Below, in pieces: positions 27,043-36,835 of a stretch of DNA of 64,000 nt; the first letter of the stretch is position 1, and each line of letters begins with the position of its first letter. The notes beneath the pieces are model-generated. The model searched no databases, was not told where the DNA came from, and saw only the letters and a list, made by a program, of their open reading frames with translations. A program made the translations under genes and the position numbers. Source of the stretch: Rheinheimera sp. MM224. GTDB lineage: Bacteria > Pseudomonadota > Gammaproteobacteria > Enterobacterales > Alteromonadaceae. The DNA lies in contig NZ_OX352320.1 in NCBI RefSeq assembly GCF_947090785.1, forward strand, positions 992,001-1,056,000. Reading direction: 5' to 3'.

Positions 27043-27748
27043 GAGCCTTGTAATGTCAGAGCACACAGACCTGAAAATTCCGGCACTTGAACTCAAATCT
27101 TTAGTGTTCAGTTGGCCGGATCAGCCCCCTTTATTGAATATCCCACAACTGAAACTTGAGCAGGGCCAGCATTTATTTATTTATGGTTCCTCCGGCTCAG
27201 GTAAAACCACTTTATTGAATTTACTGGCTGGTATTTACCCTTGCCAGCAGGGTGATATTTTAATTGCTGGTCAGTCGATGGCGGCCTTATCAGCTGCTAA
27301 ACGGGATCAGTTACGAGCCTCTTCGATAGGCGTGGTATTCCAGCAACTGAACTTAATTCCGTATTTGACTGTGTTGCAAAACGTCTTACTGGTCAGCGCC
27401 TTTACTAAAAAAATTCCACAGGCCGAGCAGCGTGCCCGTTACTTATTGCAGAAATTAGGTTTAGACCAGCAGTTATGGCAGGCACCAGCCAATCAATTGA
27501 GCGTTGGTCAGCAGCAGCGTGTGGCGATAGCCCGCGCTTTATTAACTCAGCCCGCTTTGCTGATTGCAGATGAACCTACCTCAGCTTTAGACCATAAACA
27601 CAGAGATGGTTTTATGCAGTTGATGCTTAGCGAAGCCGAACTTTGTGGCACCACAGTGGTTTTTGTCAGTCATGATCCCGCTTTACGCTCGTACTTTCAC
27701 TTCGAGCTGGATATGGAGCAGTTACACCAGGGAGTTCAGCCATGTTAA
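27041..27748 (+). CDS. ABC transporter ATP-binding protein (LolD/MacB type)
   Basis: From ATG at 27041 the protein has 235 residues. Walker A is YGSSGSGKTTLLN, the Q-loop FQQLNLIPYLTVLQN, the signature NQLSVGQQQRVAIARAL, Walker B LLIADEPTSAL and the H-loop VFVSHDP. It pairs with the FtsX-like permease that starts within its last codons (7-bp overlap). ATG at 27053 is an equally possible start, since neither has a strong ribosome site. The system is of the mechanotransmission (MacB/LolD) kind, and with ZrgA-like and DUF3299 neighbours may serve envelope metal handling. Confidence 0.9.
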   Translation: MSLVMSEHTDLKIPALELKSLVFSWPDQPPLLNIPQLKLEQGQHLFIYGSSGSGKTTLLNLLAGIYPCQQGDILIAGQSMAALSAAKRDQLRASSIGVVFQQLNLIPYLTVLQNVLLVSAFTKKIPQAEQRARYLLQKLGLDQQLWQAPANQLSVGQQQRVAIARALLTQPALLIADEPTSALDHKHRDGFMQLMLSEAELCGTTVVFVSHDPALRSYFHFELDMEQLHQGVQPC

Positions 27749-29001
27749 TGCAGTTGGCCAGAGCCAGTTTATGGAACCGTAAAGGCACAGTGCTGATGAC
27801 GGTGATTTCGTTAACCATCAGTATCGCTTTGTTATTGGGTATTGATCATATTCGCCATGAAGCTAAAAGCAGCTTTACCAGCACGGTATCTGGCACAGAT
27901 CTGATCGTCGGTGCTCGTTCCAGCCAGTTGAATTTATTGTTGTATTCGGTATTTCGTATTGGTAACGCCACCAATAATATCGGCTGGAAGAATTATCAGA
28001 CGGTAAAAACTCATCCACAAGTAGCCTGGAGTATTCCTATATCTCTGGGCGATTCACATCGTGGTTATCGGGTTATAGGCACCAACGATGATTATTTTAA
28101 GTATTACCAGTATGGCGAAAAACAGCCGTTGAAACTGGCACAGGGTAAAGTTTTTGCCGGCGTGTACCAAGCGGTTTTAGGCTCTGTCGTTGCGCAAAAA
28201 CTAGGTTATCAGTTGGGTGAACAAATTACTTTGTCGCATGGTGTTGGCAGTATCAGCTTTACCCAGCATAAAGATAAACCTTTTGAAGTGGTGGGTATTC
28301 TCGCTCCAACTGGCACACCTGTGGATCAGAGCGTACATATTCCGCTGCAGGGTATCGAAGCTATCCATTTGGGGTGGCAAAGCGGTGGCATGCCGGCGCC
28401 AGGTAAGGGCATTAGTGCCGAACAAAGCCTGAGTATGGATTTGGAACCTAAAGTCATTACCGCTTATATGCTGGGTTTAAAATCCAAAATGGCAACTTTT
28501 GCAGTGCAACGTCAACTCAACGAATTTAAAGCTGAACCTTTATCCGCCATTCTGCCTGGCGTGGCTCTGGCTGAATTATGGCAAATGCTCAGCATGGTTG
28601 AGAATATGTTGTTACTGATCACAGCCTTAGTGATAGTAGCGACGCTGGTTGGTATAGTCACTACCTTACTGGCGGGCTTAAAAGAACGTCAGCGCGAAAT
28701 GGCGATATTAAGGGCTGTAGGGGCTCCGGCTTCCACCGTATTTTTACTGATAGAGCTAGAATTATTGCTGATGGCGTTATTGTCCATTGGTACGGCCTTG
28801 CTTGTTTTAGTGGCCGGACTCTGGGGCTTTCGCGAGCTGTTAGCCAGTCAATACGGACTTTTTATCAGTATTAACCCCTGGCATGAGCAAACTGGTTTTC
28901 TGCTGGCTGCTGTATTGGGGCTCACCCTGGTATTAGGAGCTATCCCTGCCTTCTTAGCCTACCGTAGGGCGCTGGCTTCAGGCTTAATGGTTCGGCTTTA
29001 A
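27742..29001 (+). CDS. FtsX-like ABC transporter permease
   Basis: The 419-residue protein has the MacB/FtsX layout: TM1 near residues 15-35 (GTVLMTVISLTISIALLLGI), a large periplasmic domain (~40-270), and three C-terminal TM segments (LLLITALVIVATLVGIVTTL, ELLLMALLSIGTALLVLVAG, GFLLAAVLGLTLVLGAIPAF). The cytoplasmic coupling motif KERQREMAILRAVGA is conserved. It is translationally coupled to the ATPase gene. Substrate is unknown. Confidence 0.9.
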   Translation: MLMQLARASLWNRKGTVLMTVISLTISIALLLGIDHIRHEAKSSFTSTVSGTDLIVGARSSQLNLLLYSVFRIGNATNNIGWKNYQTVKTHPQVAWSIPISLGDSHRGYRVIGTNDDYFKYYQYGEKQPLKLAQGKVFAGVYQAVLGSVVAQKLGYQLGEQITLSHGVGSISFTQHKDKPFEVVGILAPTGTPVDQSVHIPLQGIEAIHLGWQSGGMPAPGKGISAEQSLSMDLEPKVITAYMLGLKSKMATFAVQRQLNEFKAEPLSAILPGVALAELWQMLSMVENMLLLITALVIVATLVGIVTTLLAGLKERQREMAILRAVGAPASTVFLLIELELLLMALLSIGTALLVLVAGLWGFRELLASQYGLFISINPWHEQTGFLLAAVLGLTLVLGAIPAFLAYRRALASGLMVRL

Positions 29002-29010
29002 CTGACAAAT

Positions 29011-29045
29011 GGGCAAAACCGATCTGGTCTTTGCCCAATTTTTGT
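29011..29045 (+). terminator. Intrinsic terminator after ABC permease
   Basis: GGGCAAAACC (29011-29020) pairs with GGTCTTTGCCC (29026-29036), with one bulged base, followed by AATTTTTG. It ends the ABC transporter transcript ahead of the diguanylate cyclase gene. Confidence 0.75.
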
Positions 29046-29159
29046 TGTTGTTTTAAGCACATAGCGTGAAATTTTTCCGGGCAAATTTGTATTTGTTGCT
29101 GGGATTTATTTAATCCTTTGTTATAGTAGAACAGCAACTCCAACGAACAATGACAGAGC

Positions 29160-30815
29160 ATGACCGCAGAACAGTCCAAATTAGAGCAACAACTGGCTAA
29201 GCTTCACCAGCAATATATGGAGCGACTGCAAGCTGACATTCCTGTGCTCGCCTCTCAGGTAGGCGCTCTGGTTACCTTATCAAGCCAGTCAGACTGGCGT
29301 TCAGTGATTCTGCCTTTAAAGCATAAATTCCATACTTTGGCTGGTTCCGCCGGTACTTTTGGCTTACCACAACTGGGTAAGCTGGCCAAAAATCTGGAAC
29401 TGCAATTAAAAGACTGGATGGCAGAAGAGTCTGCTCCGGACTTGTTATCGATTAACAGTTTTATGACCATTTTCCAGCAAGTGCAATACGCCCATCAAAG
29501 CGGACATCAGGTGATGAACCTAACCTCTGCCAGGTTGGATTTGTTGCATGATCAGAAAGCACTTATTTATGTGCTGGAAGATGACGAAGAGACTGCACAA
29601 CATCTGACGTTGACCCTTGCTACTTTTGGTTACCAGATCCAAAGCTATACACGTATAGCAGAATTGGATCATGCGCTGAAAACCCGATTACCTGATGCCT
29701 TGATCCTGGATATTTCATTACCGGATGAAGAGCAGAGTGGTCTGGAGTATATAGCGGATTTTCAGAAGACTTTAGATGAAGCCTTGCCAGTGCTGGTATT
29801 AACCAGTCACAACAGTTTTGATCATCATTTGCAGGCCGTGCGCATTGGTGCCCGTGGTTATTTTGTAAAACCTTTAAATACCACAGCTCTGGAGGCGCGT
29901 TTACAGCGCTTATTGGCGGTACGCAGACGTGAGGCTTTTCGGGTTTTGATTGTCGATGATGATCAGCTATTGGCTGAACATTATGCACTGGTGCTGCAAG
30001 GGGCAGGGCTGCGTGCTGAAATTCTGTTAGACCCTTCTCAAATTTACGAAGGGCTAAATCGTTTCCGTCCAGACGTAGTCTTGCTGGATGTTCTGATGCC
30101 AGGCTGTTCAGGTCCTGAATTAGCCCAATTGATCCGCTTACAGGATGAATGGCTCAGTGTTCCCATTATTTATTTATCGTCAGAAACTGACGGTGAACGT
30201 CAGCTTGCGGCTTTAGTCAAAGGCGGCGATGACTTCCTGACCAAACCTATTACCGACACTGCGTTAATAGTGGCTGTTTTTGCCAGAGCGCAACGTGCCA
30301 GACAACTGGCCGATATGATGACCAAAGACAGCTTAACCGGCTTGTTGCAACACGCCAGAGTGAAAGAGCGTTTAAGTCATGAATTACAACGCAGTGAACG
30401 TACTGGTGAGCCTTTAAGTGTGGTGATGTTAGATATTGACCACTTTAAAAAGGTCAATGACAGCTATGGCCATCTGATCGGCGATCAGGTGATTAGCAGT
30501 TTAGCTAACCTTTTAAAACAACAACTGCGTAAAACCGACATCATAGGCCGTTATGGTGGCGAAGAGTTTTTACTGATTTTGCCAGATTGTAATCAAGAGC
30601 AGGCCTTTGGGTTGGTCGAACAAATGCGCCAATCCTTTGCCAGTTTACCCTTTAGTTTTGACTACCAGAATTTTCACTGTACTTTCAGTGCTGGTATTAG
30701 TCAGTCAAAAGCCACAGATGAGACAGACCAACTGATTGATCAGGCGGATAAAGCGCTGTATAGCTCCAAACATGCAGGGCGAAATCAAACCCAGTTTTAT
30801 CAGACTCCAGTTTAA
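29160..30815 (+). CDS. Hpt-REC-REC-GGDEF diguanylate cyclase
   Basis: The 551-residue protein has, in order, an Hpt domain (residues ~1-115, phospho-His58 in LKHKFHTLAGSAGTFG), a receiver (~138-255, Asp in ALILDISLPDEE), a second receiver (~262-380, VLIVDDD, Asp in VVLLDVLMPGCSG, FLTKPI) and a GGDEF domain (~385-551). The active-site motif is RYGGEEF and an RxxD inhibitory site (RKTD) lies at the usual distance before it. It should make c-di-GMP under phosphorelay control with product inhibition. The hybrid kinase gene ends 17 bp away on the other strand and is a likely partner. No membrane segment is seen. Confidence 0.93.
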   Translation: MTAEQSKLEQQLAKLHQQYMERLQADIPVLASQVGALVTLSSQSDWRSVILPLKHKFHTLAGSAGTFGLPQLGKLAKNLELQLKDWMAEESAPDLLSINSFMTIFQQVQYAHQSGHQVMNLTSARLDLLHDQKALIYVLEDDEETAQHLTLTLATFGYQIQSYTRIAELDHALKTRLPDALILDISLPDEEQSGLEYIADFQKTLDEALPVLVLTSHNSFDHHLQAVRIGARGYFVKPLNTTALEARLQRLLAVRRREAFRVLIVDDDQLLAEHYALVLQGAGLRAEILLDPSQIYEGLNRFRPDVVLLDVLMPGCSGPELAQLIRLQDEWLSVPIIYLSSETDGERQLAALVKGGDDFLTKPITDTALIVAVFARAQRARQLADMMTKDSLTGLLQHARVKERLSHELQRSERTGEPLSVVMLDIDHFKKVNDSYGHLIGDQVISSLANLLKQQLRKTDIIGRYGGEEFLLILPDCNQEQAFGLVEQMRQSFASLPFSFDYQNFHCTFSAGISQSKATDETDQLIDQADKALYSSKHAGRNQTQFYQTPV

Positions 30816-30832
30816 ATCCCGCTCAGCCAGAC

Positions 30833-33800
30833 TTACGGAGCGGGAGCTAATAAGTTTTTCAGTTGCTGCAATAATGCCGGTAAGTCGATCCGGCTTTTTG
30901 CCAGCACTAAATCGACCTGATGTCGCTGTGCCTGATTAAGCTCCTGAGCCGACCAAATGACCACAGGCGTTTGTGGCTGACGTAGTGCCAGTTCAGGTAA
31001 CAATTCCAGCCCTGAGCCATCCGGCAAACCAATATCCAGTATGACCAGATCAAAACGCTGACTGTTGAGCAACTGCATGGCTGATTTTACACTGGTGGCT
31101 TGCACTGAAGAGGCGAAGTCCGCCAGATGTAAGGCCAGAATTTGGCCTAGATGTGGGTCATCCTCTACATGCAAAATTCTGGTGTTCTGGTGTTTATCTG
31201 CGCCCAATAACAGCTCCAGTTTCTCCAATAACGAAGAAGGAGAGACAGGTTTATCCAGCCAGTCCAATGCATGGACTCCTCCCAGCAACTGGGTATGGTT
31301 GTCTTTGGATTCTGAACTGATGATCAACACCGGCGTGGATTGATAGTGACTGCGGCTACGCAGTTCTGCAAAAAGAGCTGAACCGTGACCATCAGGCAAA
31401 TTCAAATCCAGAGTAATAGCCTGATATAAATCCTGATCTAAAGCTGTGACGGCTTCTTTTAGGGTGGTGGCACAGTGGCTTTGATAACCCTGAGTCTGTA
31501 GCAGCTGCATAATAAAGCCCGCGACGTGAGGATCATCTTCTACTACCAGTATTTTCGGCTGATTCAGACTGGCTTGTTTCGCTTGCGCAAAATTGAGGTA
31601 AAAGCAACTCCCGGTAGGCGTCAGATTGTAAAAGCCCACTTTACCATCCATATGCTCAATCAGTTCTTTGACTATGGATAAACCTAAACCTGTGCCTTCA
31701 CTTTGTCTGCTGTCAGCCCCGTCAGCTTGCGAGAACTTCTCAAACATATGATCTTTAAATTCATCAGGTATACCAGGACCTTCATCTTCAACTTCTACCC
31801 GGACTTCATCGCCAACTAACAAAGAACGCACCTTCACGACAGAGCCAGCAGGTGAAAATTTTGCAGCATTGGACAATAAATTAGCCATAATTTGCTGAAA
31901 TCTCATGGCGTCTACCATCACCATAGCGTCCTGTTGTTCCGTCAGTTGCAGCTGAACTCCATACTTATCGGCGTAAGGCTGGTTACTTTGCACCGACTTT
32001 TCCAGTAGGTCCGAAATCAGGCACAGGCTCAAATCAAAATGCATTTTACCTGCGACCAGCTTATCTATGTCCAACAGATCGTTAATCAACTGACTGAGTC
32101 GGGAGCTGTTATCTTTGGCTATATCCAGCATTGAAACCATAGGGCCTGGCACAGGTCCTAAAACGCCGCCTGTCACTAAAGCTAAAGAGCCAGAAATCGA
32201 GGTCAGCGGAGTACGCAGTTCATGGCTGACCATAGAAACAAACTGGTTTTTCATCTGTTCGATACGACGCCGTTCGGTAATGTCCTGAAGAATGGACCAG
32301 ATCTGCTGCTCCCCCTCGTGGTTCTGGATCAGCACTCCCGTCACTGACACAGGCACAAAATGACCGTCCTGATGCTGTATTTCCTGCTCCAATGGGCCAT
32401 AACGTCCGTTGTGTTGTAACTGAGTCATTTGATCTGCTGCCATGGTGGCATAACCGGCACTGGATGGTGCGTCAGAGCAATCCGGCTGGTCTTTATAGCC
32501 CAGCATGCGATAAAACTCAGGGTTAGCCTCAATAAAAGCACCGTCGGTAAACCGGTTCAGTACTATAGCCAGAGGTGCCATTTTATACAGCGATGAAAGC
32601 TTTTGCTCACTGGCACTTAATGCCTGCAAGGCTTCGTGTTGTTGGGTTACATCCCAGATAAAACCATCGATATACAGTAGCTCGCCGTTGTCATCATAAA
32701 CACCCTGACCCAGCTCCTGCACCCAGCGCAGGCTGCCATCTTTGTGCCTGAGCCGGTATTCAACATTAAAACGTTGCTGGTTAGCCAGGGCTTGTTGTAC
32801 TGCACTATTTGTATGCTCTGCATCATCAGGGTAATTCAGTTCGGCAAAACTGATTTCTTTGCTGCGGATCAGTTGTTGGGCTTTGTAACCCGTTAAGGCA
32901 AATACTTCATCACTGACAAACAACATAGTCCAATGTTCATCGTTACGGCAGCGGTACACTACACCAGGTAAATTATCCAGCATGGAGCGGTAACGCTGTT
33001 CACTCATCAGCAAGGCATGATTTAAATGCTCCAGCTGAGTAATATCTATAGCCACACCTAAAAATCCGCGGATAGCGTTGTGTTCATCCCGCATCGCCGA
33101 CACACTTAGCCGTACTTGTTTGCGGTCGCCATTTTTACAGACGTAACTCCACTGCCGGGTTTCGCTTTGACCCTGGCGGGCATGGTGCACAAAAACATCA
33201 AAGCCCTGTATGTTTTGGCCGTACTTCTTGCTCAGTACCTGAGCATGAGCTGTGATTTCTGCAGGGTCGTGAAACAAAGCCGGACTATGTTTACCCACCA
33301 ATTCATCTGCGCCATAGCCGAGCATGCGCTCAGCTCCTGTATTAAACAGCCTTATGGTGCCTAGTGGATCGGTAGATATCAGCGCTACTTCTGTAGAGGA
33401 GTCAATAATGGCTTGCAGCCAGGAGCGTGTTTCTAAAATTTCTGTTTCTTTTTCCAAAGCTGTAGTGACATCGGAGTGCACCCCAAACATCAGCAACGGT
33501 TCGCCTTCGGCTGTCCAGCTCATGACTTTACCAATGGCATGGATCCAAACCCAATGACCAGCCTTGTGTTTCATTCTAAAGGTGCAGTCATAATAGGGCG
33601 TAAGTTTGGCGAAATGCTGCTCCAGCTGCTCTGTACAGCGTATTAAATCCTCAGGATGTGATAATTCAGCCCATAAATCGACAGAGGTCTGTTGTTTTGA
33701 CGTTAAGCCAATCAGAGTAAACCAGCGCTCATTAAAAATTGTTGTGCCGGTTTGCACATTCCATTCCCAGGTGCCGAGGTTGGAGCCGTTGATAATGGCA

Positions 33801-34687
33801 TCCATCCGGTCATGTTCTTGCTTAATTTGTAACTGCTGCTGATGCACTTCGGTGACGTTAGCGGCAATTATGATAATGCTTTCGACCAGACCTTTATGGT
33901 TTTTTTGTGGCACAAAATTGACATCAAAAATTTGACCATTTGCGGGCTTGGCTTGAAAAGAAACTGTTTCCCCCGCAAGGCACTTTTCAAGTGAAGGTTT
34001 TGCCTCAGCAAAAGGAGCTTCACCAAAGACCTGCAAAATAGTTTTTCCCACCGCGAAATCAGGTTCAATTCCAAACCATTCGGCGTATTTGTGGTTACAG
34101 AATACATAACGAAAATGGGTATCTATCTGGCCTAACAGCACGGGGGCGTGATTGATGACTGTCGTCAACGTTCGTTGTTGCTGATAATAAAGTTCAGCTT
34201 TCTGCCGCGCTTCGAGTAGCTGCACAGCCTGCATACCCAGCAAACTTAAACCCTGTCGTTGCTCCGCTGTCAGCTCTCTGACCTTGCTGTCCACCACACA
34301 TAAAGTGCCCAATACGGCACCGTTACTCAAAGTCAGAGGCGCGCCAGCATACAAACGTATACCGTCAGGTTTGGTGACATCCGGGTTATCGGCAAAACGT
34401 GGGTCTTTACTGGCATCCGGGACATAAGTCAGTTCGTTTGGTTCTAAAATGCTATGGGCACAAAAAGAAATATCTCTGTGGGTTTGATGATGATCAAAGC
34501 CAATTTTAGTTTTAAACCATTGTCTGTCTTTATCCACCAGAGTCAGCACAGCACAAGGGGTCTGGCATATGTGGCTTGCCAGCTGAACCAGCGCATCGAA
34601 GGCTGCTTCAGGTGCTGTATCAAGAATATTCAGCGTATAAAGTGTGGCTAAACGTTCTGCTTCGTTGGGTGGAAAAACTGCCCGCAT
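30833..34687 (-). CDS. GAF/multi-PAS hybrid histidine kinase with two receivers
   Basis: This 1284-residue soluble kinase begins with a GAF domain (~15-165, CAVLTLVDKDRQWFKTKIG), then about five PAS/PAC units (~175-800). The HisKA helix has the phospho-acceptor in MVSHELRTPLTSISGSLAL; the HATPase has the N box MANLLSNAAKFSP, VEDEGPGIPDEF and the G2 box GTGLGLSIVKELIEHM. Two receivers follow: VVEDDPHVA with Asp in AITLDLNLPDGHG, and HVEDDPHLG with Asp in LVILDIGLPDGSG. There is no transmembrane segment and no output domain, so it must hand phosphate to another protein. The nearest Hpt domain is in the convergent diguanylate cyclase. Confidence 0.93.
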   Translation of the reverse strand: MRAVFPPNEAERLATLYTLNILDTAPEAAFDALVQLASHICQTPCAVLTLVDKDRQWFKTKIGFDHHQTHRDISFCAHSILEPNELTYVPDASKDPRFADNPDVTKPDGIRLYAGAPLTLSNGAVLGTLCVVDSKVRELTAEQRQGLSLLGMQAVQLLEARQKAELYYQQQRTLTTVINHAPVLLGQIDTHFRYVFCNHKYAEWFGIEPDFAVGKTILQVFGEAPFAEAKPSLEKCLAGETVSFQAKPANGQIFDVNFVPQKNHKGLVESIIIIAANVTEVHQQQLQIKQEHDRMDAIINGSNLGTWEWNVQTGTTIFNERWFTLIGLTSKQQTSVDLWAELSHPEDLIRCTEQLEQHFAKLTPYYDCTFRMKHKAGHWVWIHAIGKVMSWTAEGEPLLMFGVHSDVTTALEKETEILETRSWLQAIIDSSTEVALISTDPLGTIRLFNTGAERMLGYGADELVGKHSPALFHDPAEITAHAQVLSKKYGQNIQGFDVFVHHARQGQSETRQWSYVCKNGDRKQVRLSVSAMRDEHNAIRGFLGVAIDITQLEHLNHALLMSEQRYRSMLDNLPGVVYRCRNDEHWTMLFVSDEVFALTGYKAQQLIRSKEISFAELNYPDDAEHTNSAVQQALANQQRFNVEYRLRHKDGSLRWVQELGQGVYDDNGELLYIDGFIWDVTQQHEALQALSASEQKLSSLYKMAPLAIVLNRFTDGAFIEANPEFYRMLGYKDQPDCSDAPSSAGYATMAADQMTQLQHNGRYGPLEQEIQHQDGHFVPVSVTGVLIQNHEGEQQIWSILQDITERRRIEQMKNQFVSMVSHELRTPLTSISGSLALVTGGVLGPVPGPMVSMLDIAKDNSSRLSQLINDLLDIDKLVAGKMHFDLSLCLISDLLEKSVQSNQPYADKYGVQLQLTEQQDAMVMVDAMRFQQIMANLLSNAAKFSPAGSVVKVRSLLVGDEVRVEVEDEGPGIPDEFKDHMFEKFSQADGADSRQSEGTGLGLSIVKELIEHMDGKVGFYNLTPTGSCFYLNFAQAKQASLNQPKILVVEDDPHVAGFIMQLLQTQGYQSHCATTLKEAVTALDQDLYQAITLDLNLPDGHGSALFAELRSRSHYQSTPVLIISSESKDNHTQLLGGVHALDWLDKPVSPSSLLEKLELLLGADKHQNTRILHVEDDPHLGQILALHLADFASSVQATSVKSAMQLLNSQRFDLVILDIGLPDGSGLELLPELALRQPQTPVVIWSAQELNQAQRHQVDLVLAKSRIDLPALLQQLKNLLAPAP

Positions 34688-34837
34688 ACAAAAATTCCAG
34701 ACAAAAGATATGAATTGAGTGTAACTGCAATTTTGAAAGCTTTTAAATAAAAAGCTGAAACAAAGCAGGTATTTAGTGATTTAGCCTGTATTGGCGTTAA
34801 CAGCGGTACAGTCTTTGGAAAGCGCCCGCAGGCGCTG

Positions 34838-35623
34838 TTATGATTTTTGCTCCAGCATACGCAACAATGCTGCCCAGCTGTCTTTATCAGCGTGCTCGTC
34901 GTATTTAAAAGGCATGCCAAAAGCTTCACCTTTGGCTGTGGCTTGCGGCACGGTAAAGCTATGTTTGACGCCGGGGTACACCCGAAAATCTAAGTCAGCG
35001 CCAGCCCCCAGCATTTCAGTGACAAAGCTGCTGGCTTGTTCTGGCGGCACAAAAGGATCAGCGCCGCCATGGGCCACCAGAATTTTAGCTTTCAAAGTAG
35101 TAGCATCAGCTTTGAATTTTTTTGAGGTTAACATGCCATGGAAACTGGCCACTCCGGCAAGGTTTTTACCCATGCGGGCCTGATTCAGTACCACGCCACC
35201 ACCAAAACAATAACCCATAGCGTAAATGCGGCTGGCATCGACACCTGATTCTGCTTTTAATAAGGTCATAGCAGCTTCAAAACGGGCATTAATTTTCTCC
35301 GGATCCTTCATCGCTTCTTCCATAAAGGCCATGGCGTTGTCTGGATGATCGGCCACTTTGCCTGTGCCATACATATCGACAGCAATACTGGTGTAGCCCA
35401 ATTCGGCCAACATTTTGGCTCTGCTGCGAGCATAGTCATTAAAGCCCCACCATTCGTGGATCACAATAACGCCGGTGCCCTGATTTTTAATGCTGTCATT
35501 GCCGTAAATTACCGCACTGCCAAGCTGATTGGGCAACTGCACCTTTTTTTCGGTCACTGCCGCAAAGCCTGATGCGGTAAAGATGAAAAGTACTGACACA
35601 CAGATCCTAGACAGCCATCTCAT
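34838..35623 (-). CDS. Exported dienelactone hydrolase-family protein
   Basis: GGAGGA lies just before the ATG at 35623. The 261-residue protein has a signal peptide (residues 1-21, ending ASGFAA). The DLH fold is clear: oxyanion region VIVIHEWWGFND, nucleophile Cys in AMGYCFGGGVVLN, Asp in AHGGADPFVPP and His in GVKHSFTVP. The triad is the Cys-Asp-His type of dienelactone hydrolases. The substrate is unknown. It is a single gene. Confidence 0.88.
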   Translation of the reverse strand: MRWLSRICVSVLFIFTASGFAAVTEKKVQLPNQLGSAVIYGNDSIKNQGTGVIVIHEWWGFNDYARSRAKMLAELGYTSIAVDMYGTGKVADHPDNAMAFMEEAMKDPEKINARFEAAMTLLKAESGVDASRIYAMGYCFGGGVVLNQARMGKNLAGVASFHGMLTSKKFKADATTLKAKILVAHGGADPFVPPEQASSFVTEMLGAGADLDFRVYPGVKHSFTVPQATAKGEAFGMPFKYDEHADKDSWAALLRMLEQKS

Positions 35624-35865
35624 AAAAAGTCCTCCGGGTTTGGTTGTTTATTCGCCGCTAAGCATAGTGAACAGCTTTATCGCTGTCGAATTGCGGAGCC
35701 AACTGAATTTACGGGGGATTTAGCTTAAATCGCTTTTTGTTGTGGTGACAAAAAGCACAAAGTCGGCGAGCATGGGGTGTGGCTCTGATGGAATGTGGCT
35801 TGTGGGATCCGATCTGAGCTTTTGAAGTCTGCAGTCCTGCAACTCGATAAGAAAAAGGAGTAGTT

Positions 35866-36762
35866 ATGTTGTTCAGAATTCTATGTTTATGTGTTGTCTT
35901 ATTGTCCGGTGTTGCATCTGCTTCAGAAGCGCAGCTGCTAAGACAAGATTATCAAAGCACAGTCGATGGCTTAAAGCGGCAGTATTTTGTCTATTTGCCT
36001 CAAGGTTATGATCAAAAAGCTGCGCAAAAATGGCCAGTCTTGCTGTTTTTGCACGGCAACGGCGAACGTGGCAACGGTCTGGACGAGCTGGATTACACTA
36101 TGATCCACGGTCCTTTATATGAAGCCTGGATCCAAAAACGCGACCTGCCTTTTATTATGATAGTGCCGCAATTGCAGATGTTTGATATGGGTAAGCTGCC
36201 TTATATCGCCAACCGTAGTAAAGCCGATATTCCGCAGCGCTTAGCGGATGGCGTACCGCCACGCCCAGTGATGTTCCCATCTGATAAAGCCATAGCACCA
36301 GCTAAAGCTGTAGCTGATATGTCGAAAGTGCCAGTGTTATTGCCAAATGGCTGGGAGAAGGCTGAGCAGGATTTATTGGCCATGCTTGCGACTGTGCAGA
36401 AAAATTACAACACAGATGCCAAACGTCTTTATATCTCCGGCATCAGCTACGGTGGTTTTGGTACCTGGTATATGGCCAGCAAACACCCGGAGTTATTCGC
36501 TGCCGCTGCTCCTGTAGTCGCCTGGGGTCATCCGGATTTAATGCCATCTATAGCTGCGGCTAAGCTACCACTTTGGGTGATAGCAGCAGGCCGCGATTCG
36601 GCTATAAATAAAGATAATATCTACCCAGGCATAGAGACGCTGCGCCAGTTAGGCCACACCAATGTGCGTTTTAGCATGCTGGAACAAGCCGAACACGACG
36701 CCTGGCGACAAGTGTACGAAGGCTGGGATATTTATGGTTGGTTGCTGGGGAAGGGGAAGTAG
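35866..36762 (+). CDS. Exported alpha/beta hydrolase (esterase/predicted peptidase)
   Basis: AAGGAG precedes the ATG by 7 bases. The 298-residue protein has a signal peptide (residues 1-19, cleavage near ASA-S). The alpha/beta hydrolase landmarks are the LFLHGNGERGNG oxyanion loop, nucleophile Ser in YISGISYGGFGTW, Asp in IAAGRDSAINKDN and His in EQAEHDAW. This matches the poly(3-hydroxybutyrate)-depolymerase-like/"predicted peptidase" group, whose natural substrates vary. It is a single gene ended by the bidirectional terminator shared with ssrA. Confidence 0.85.
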   Translation: MLFRILCLCVVLLSGVASASEAQLLRQDYQSTVDGLKRQYFVYLPQGYDQKAAQKWPVLLFLHGNGERGNGLDELDYTMIHGPLYEAWIQKRDLPFIMIVPQLQMFDMGKLPYIANRSKADIPQRLADGVPPRPVMFPSDKAIAPAKAVADMSKVPVLLPNGWEKAEQDLLAMLATVQKNYNTDAKRLYISGISYGGFGTWYMASKHPELFAAAAPVVAWGHPDLMPSIAAAKLPLWVIAAGRDSAINKDNIYPGIETLRQLGHTNVRFSMLEQAEHDAWRQVYEGWDIYGWLLGKGK

Positions 36763-36797
36763 GGGGTTGGTTACTTGTCTTGATACGTGATAAAGGT

Positions 36798-36833
36798 AAA
36801 GCAAAAGGCCACCTTGCGATGGCCTTTTGCTTT
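36798..36833. terminator. Bidirectional terminator between hydrolase gene and ssrA
   Basis: Bases 36798-36811 (AAAGCAAAAGGCCA) pair perfectly with 36820-36833 (TGGCCTTTTGCTTT) around an 8-base loop. It starts 3 bases past the tmRNA 3' CCA on the minus strand and ends the hydrolase transcript on the plus strand. Confidence 0.88.
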
Positions 36834-36835
36834 AT

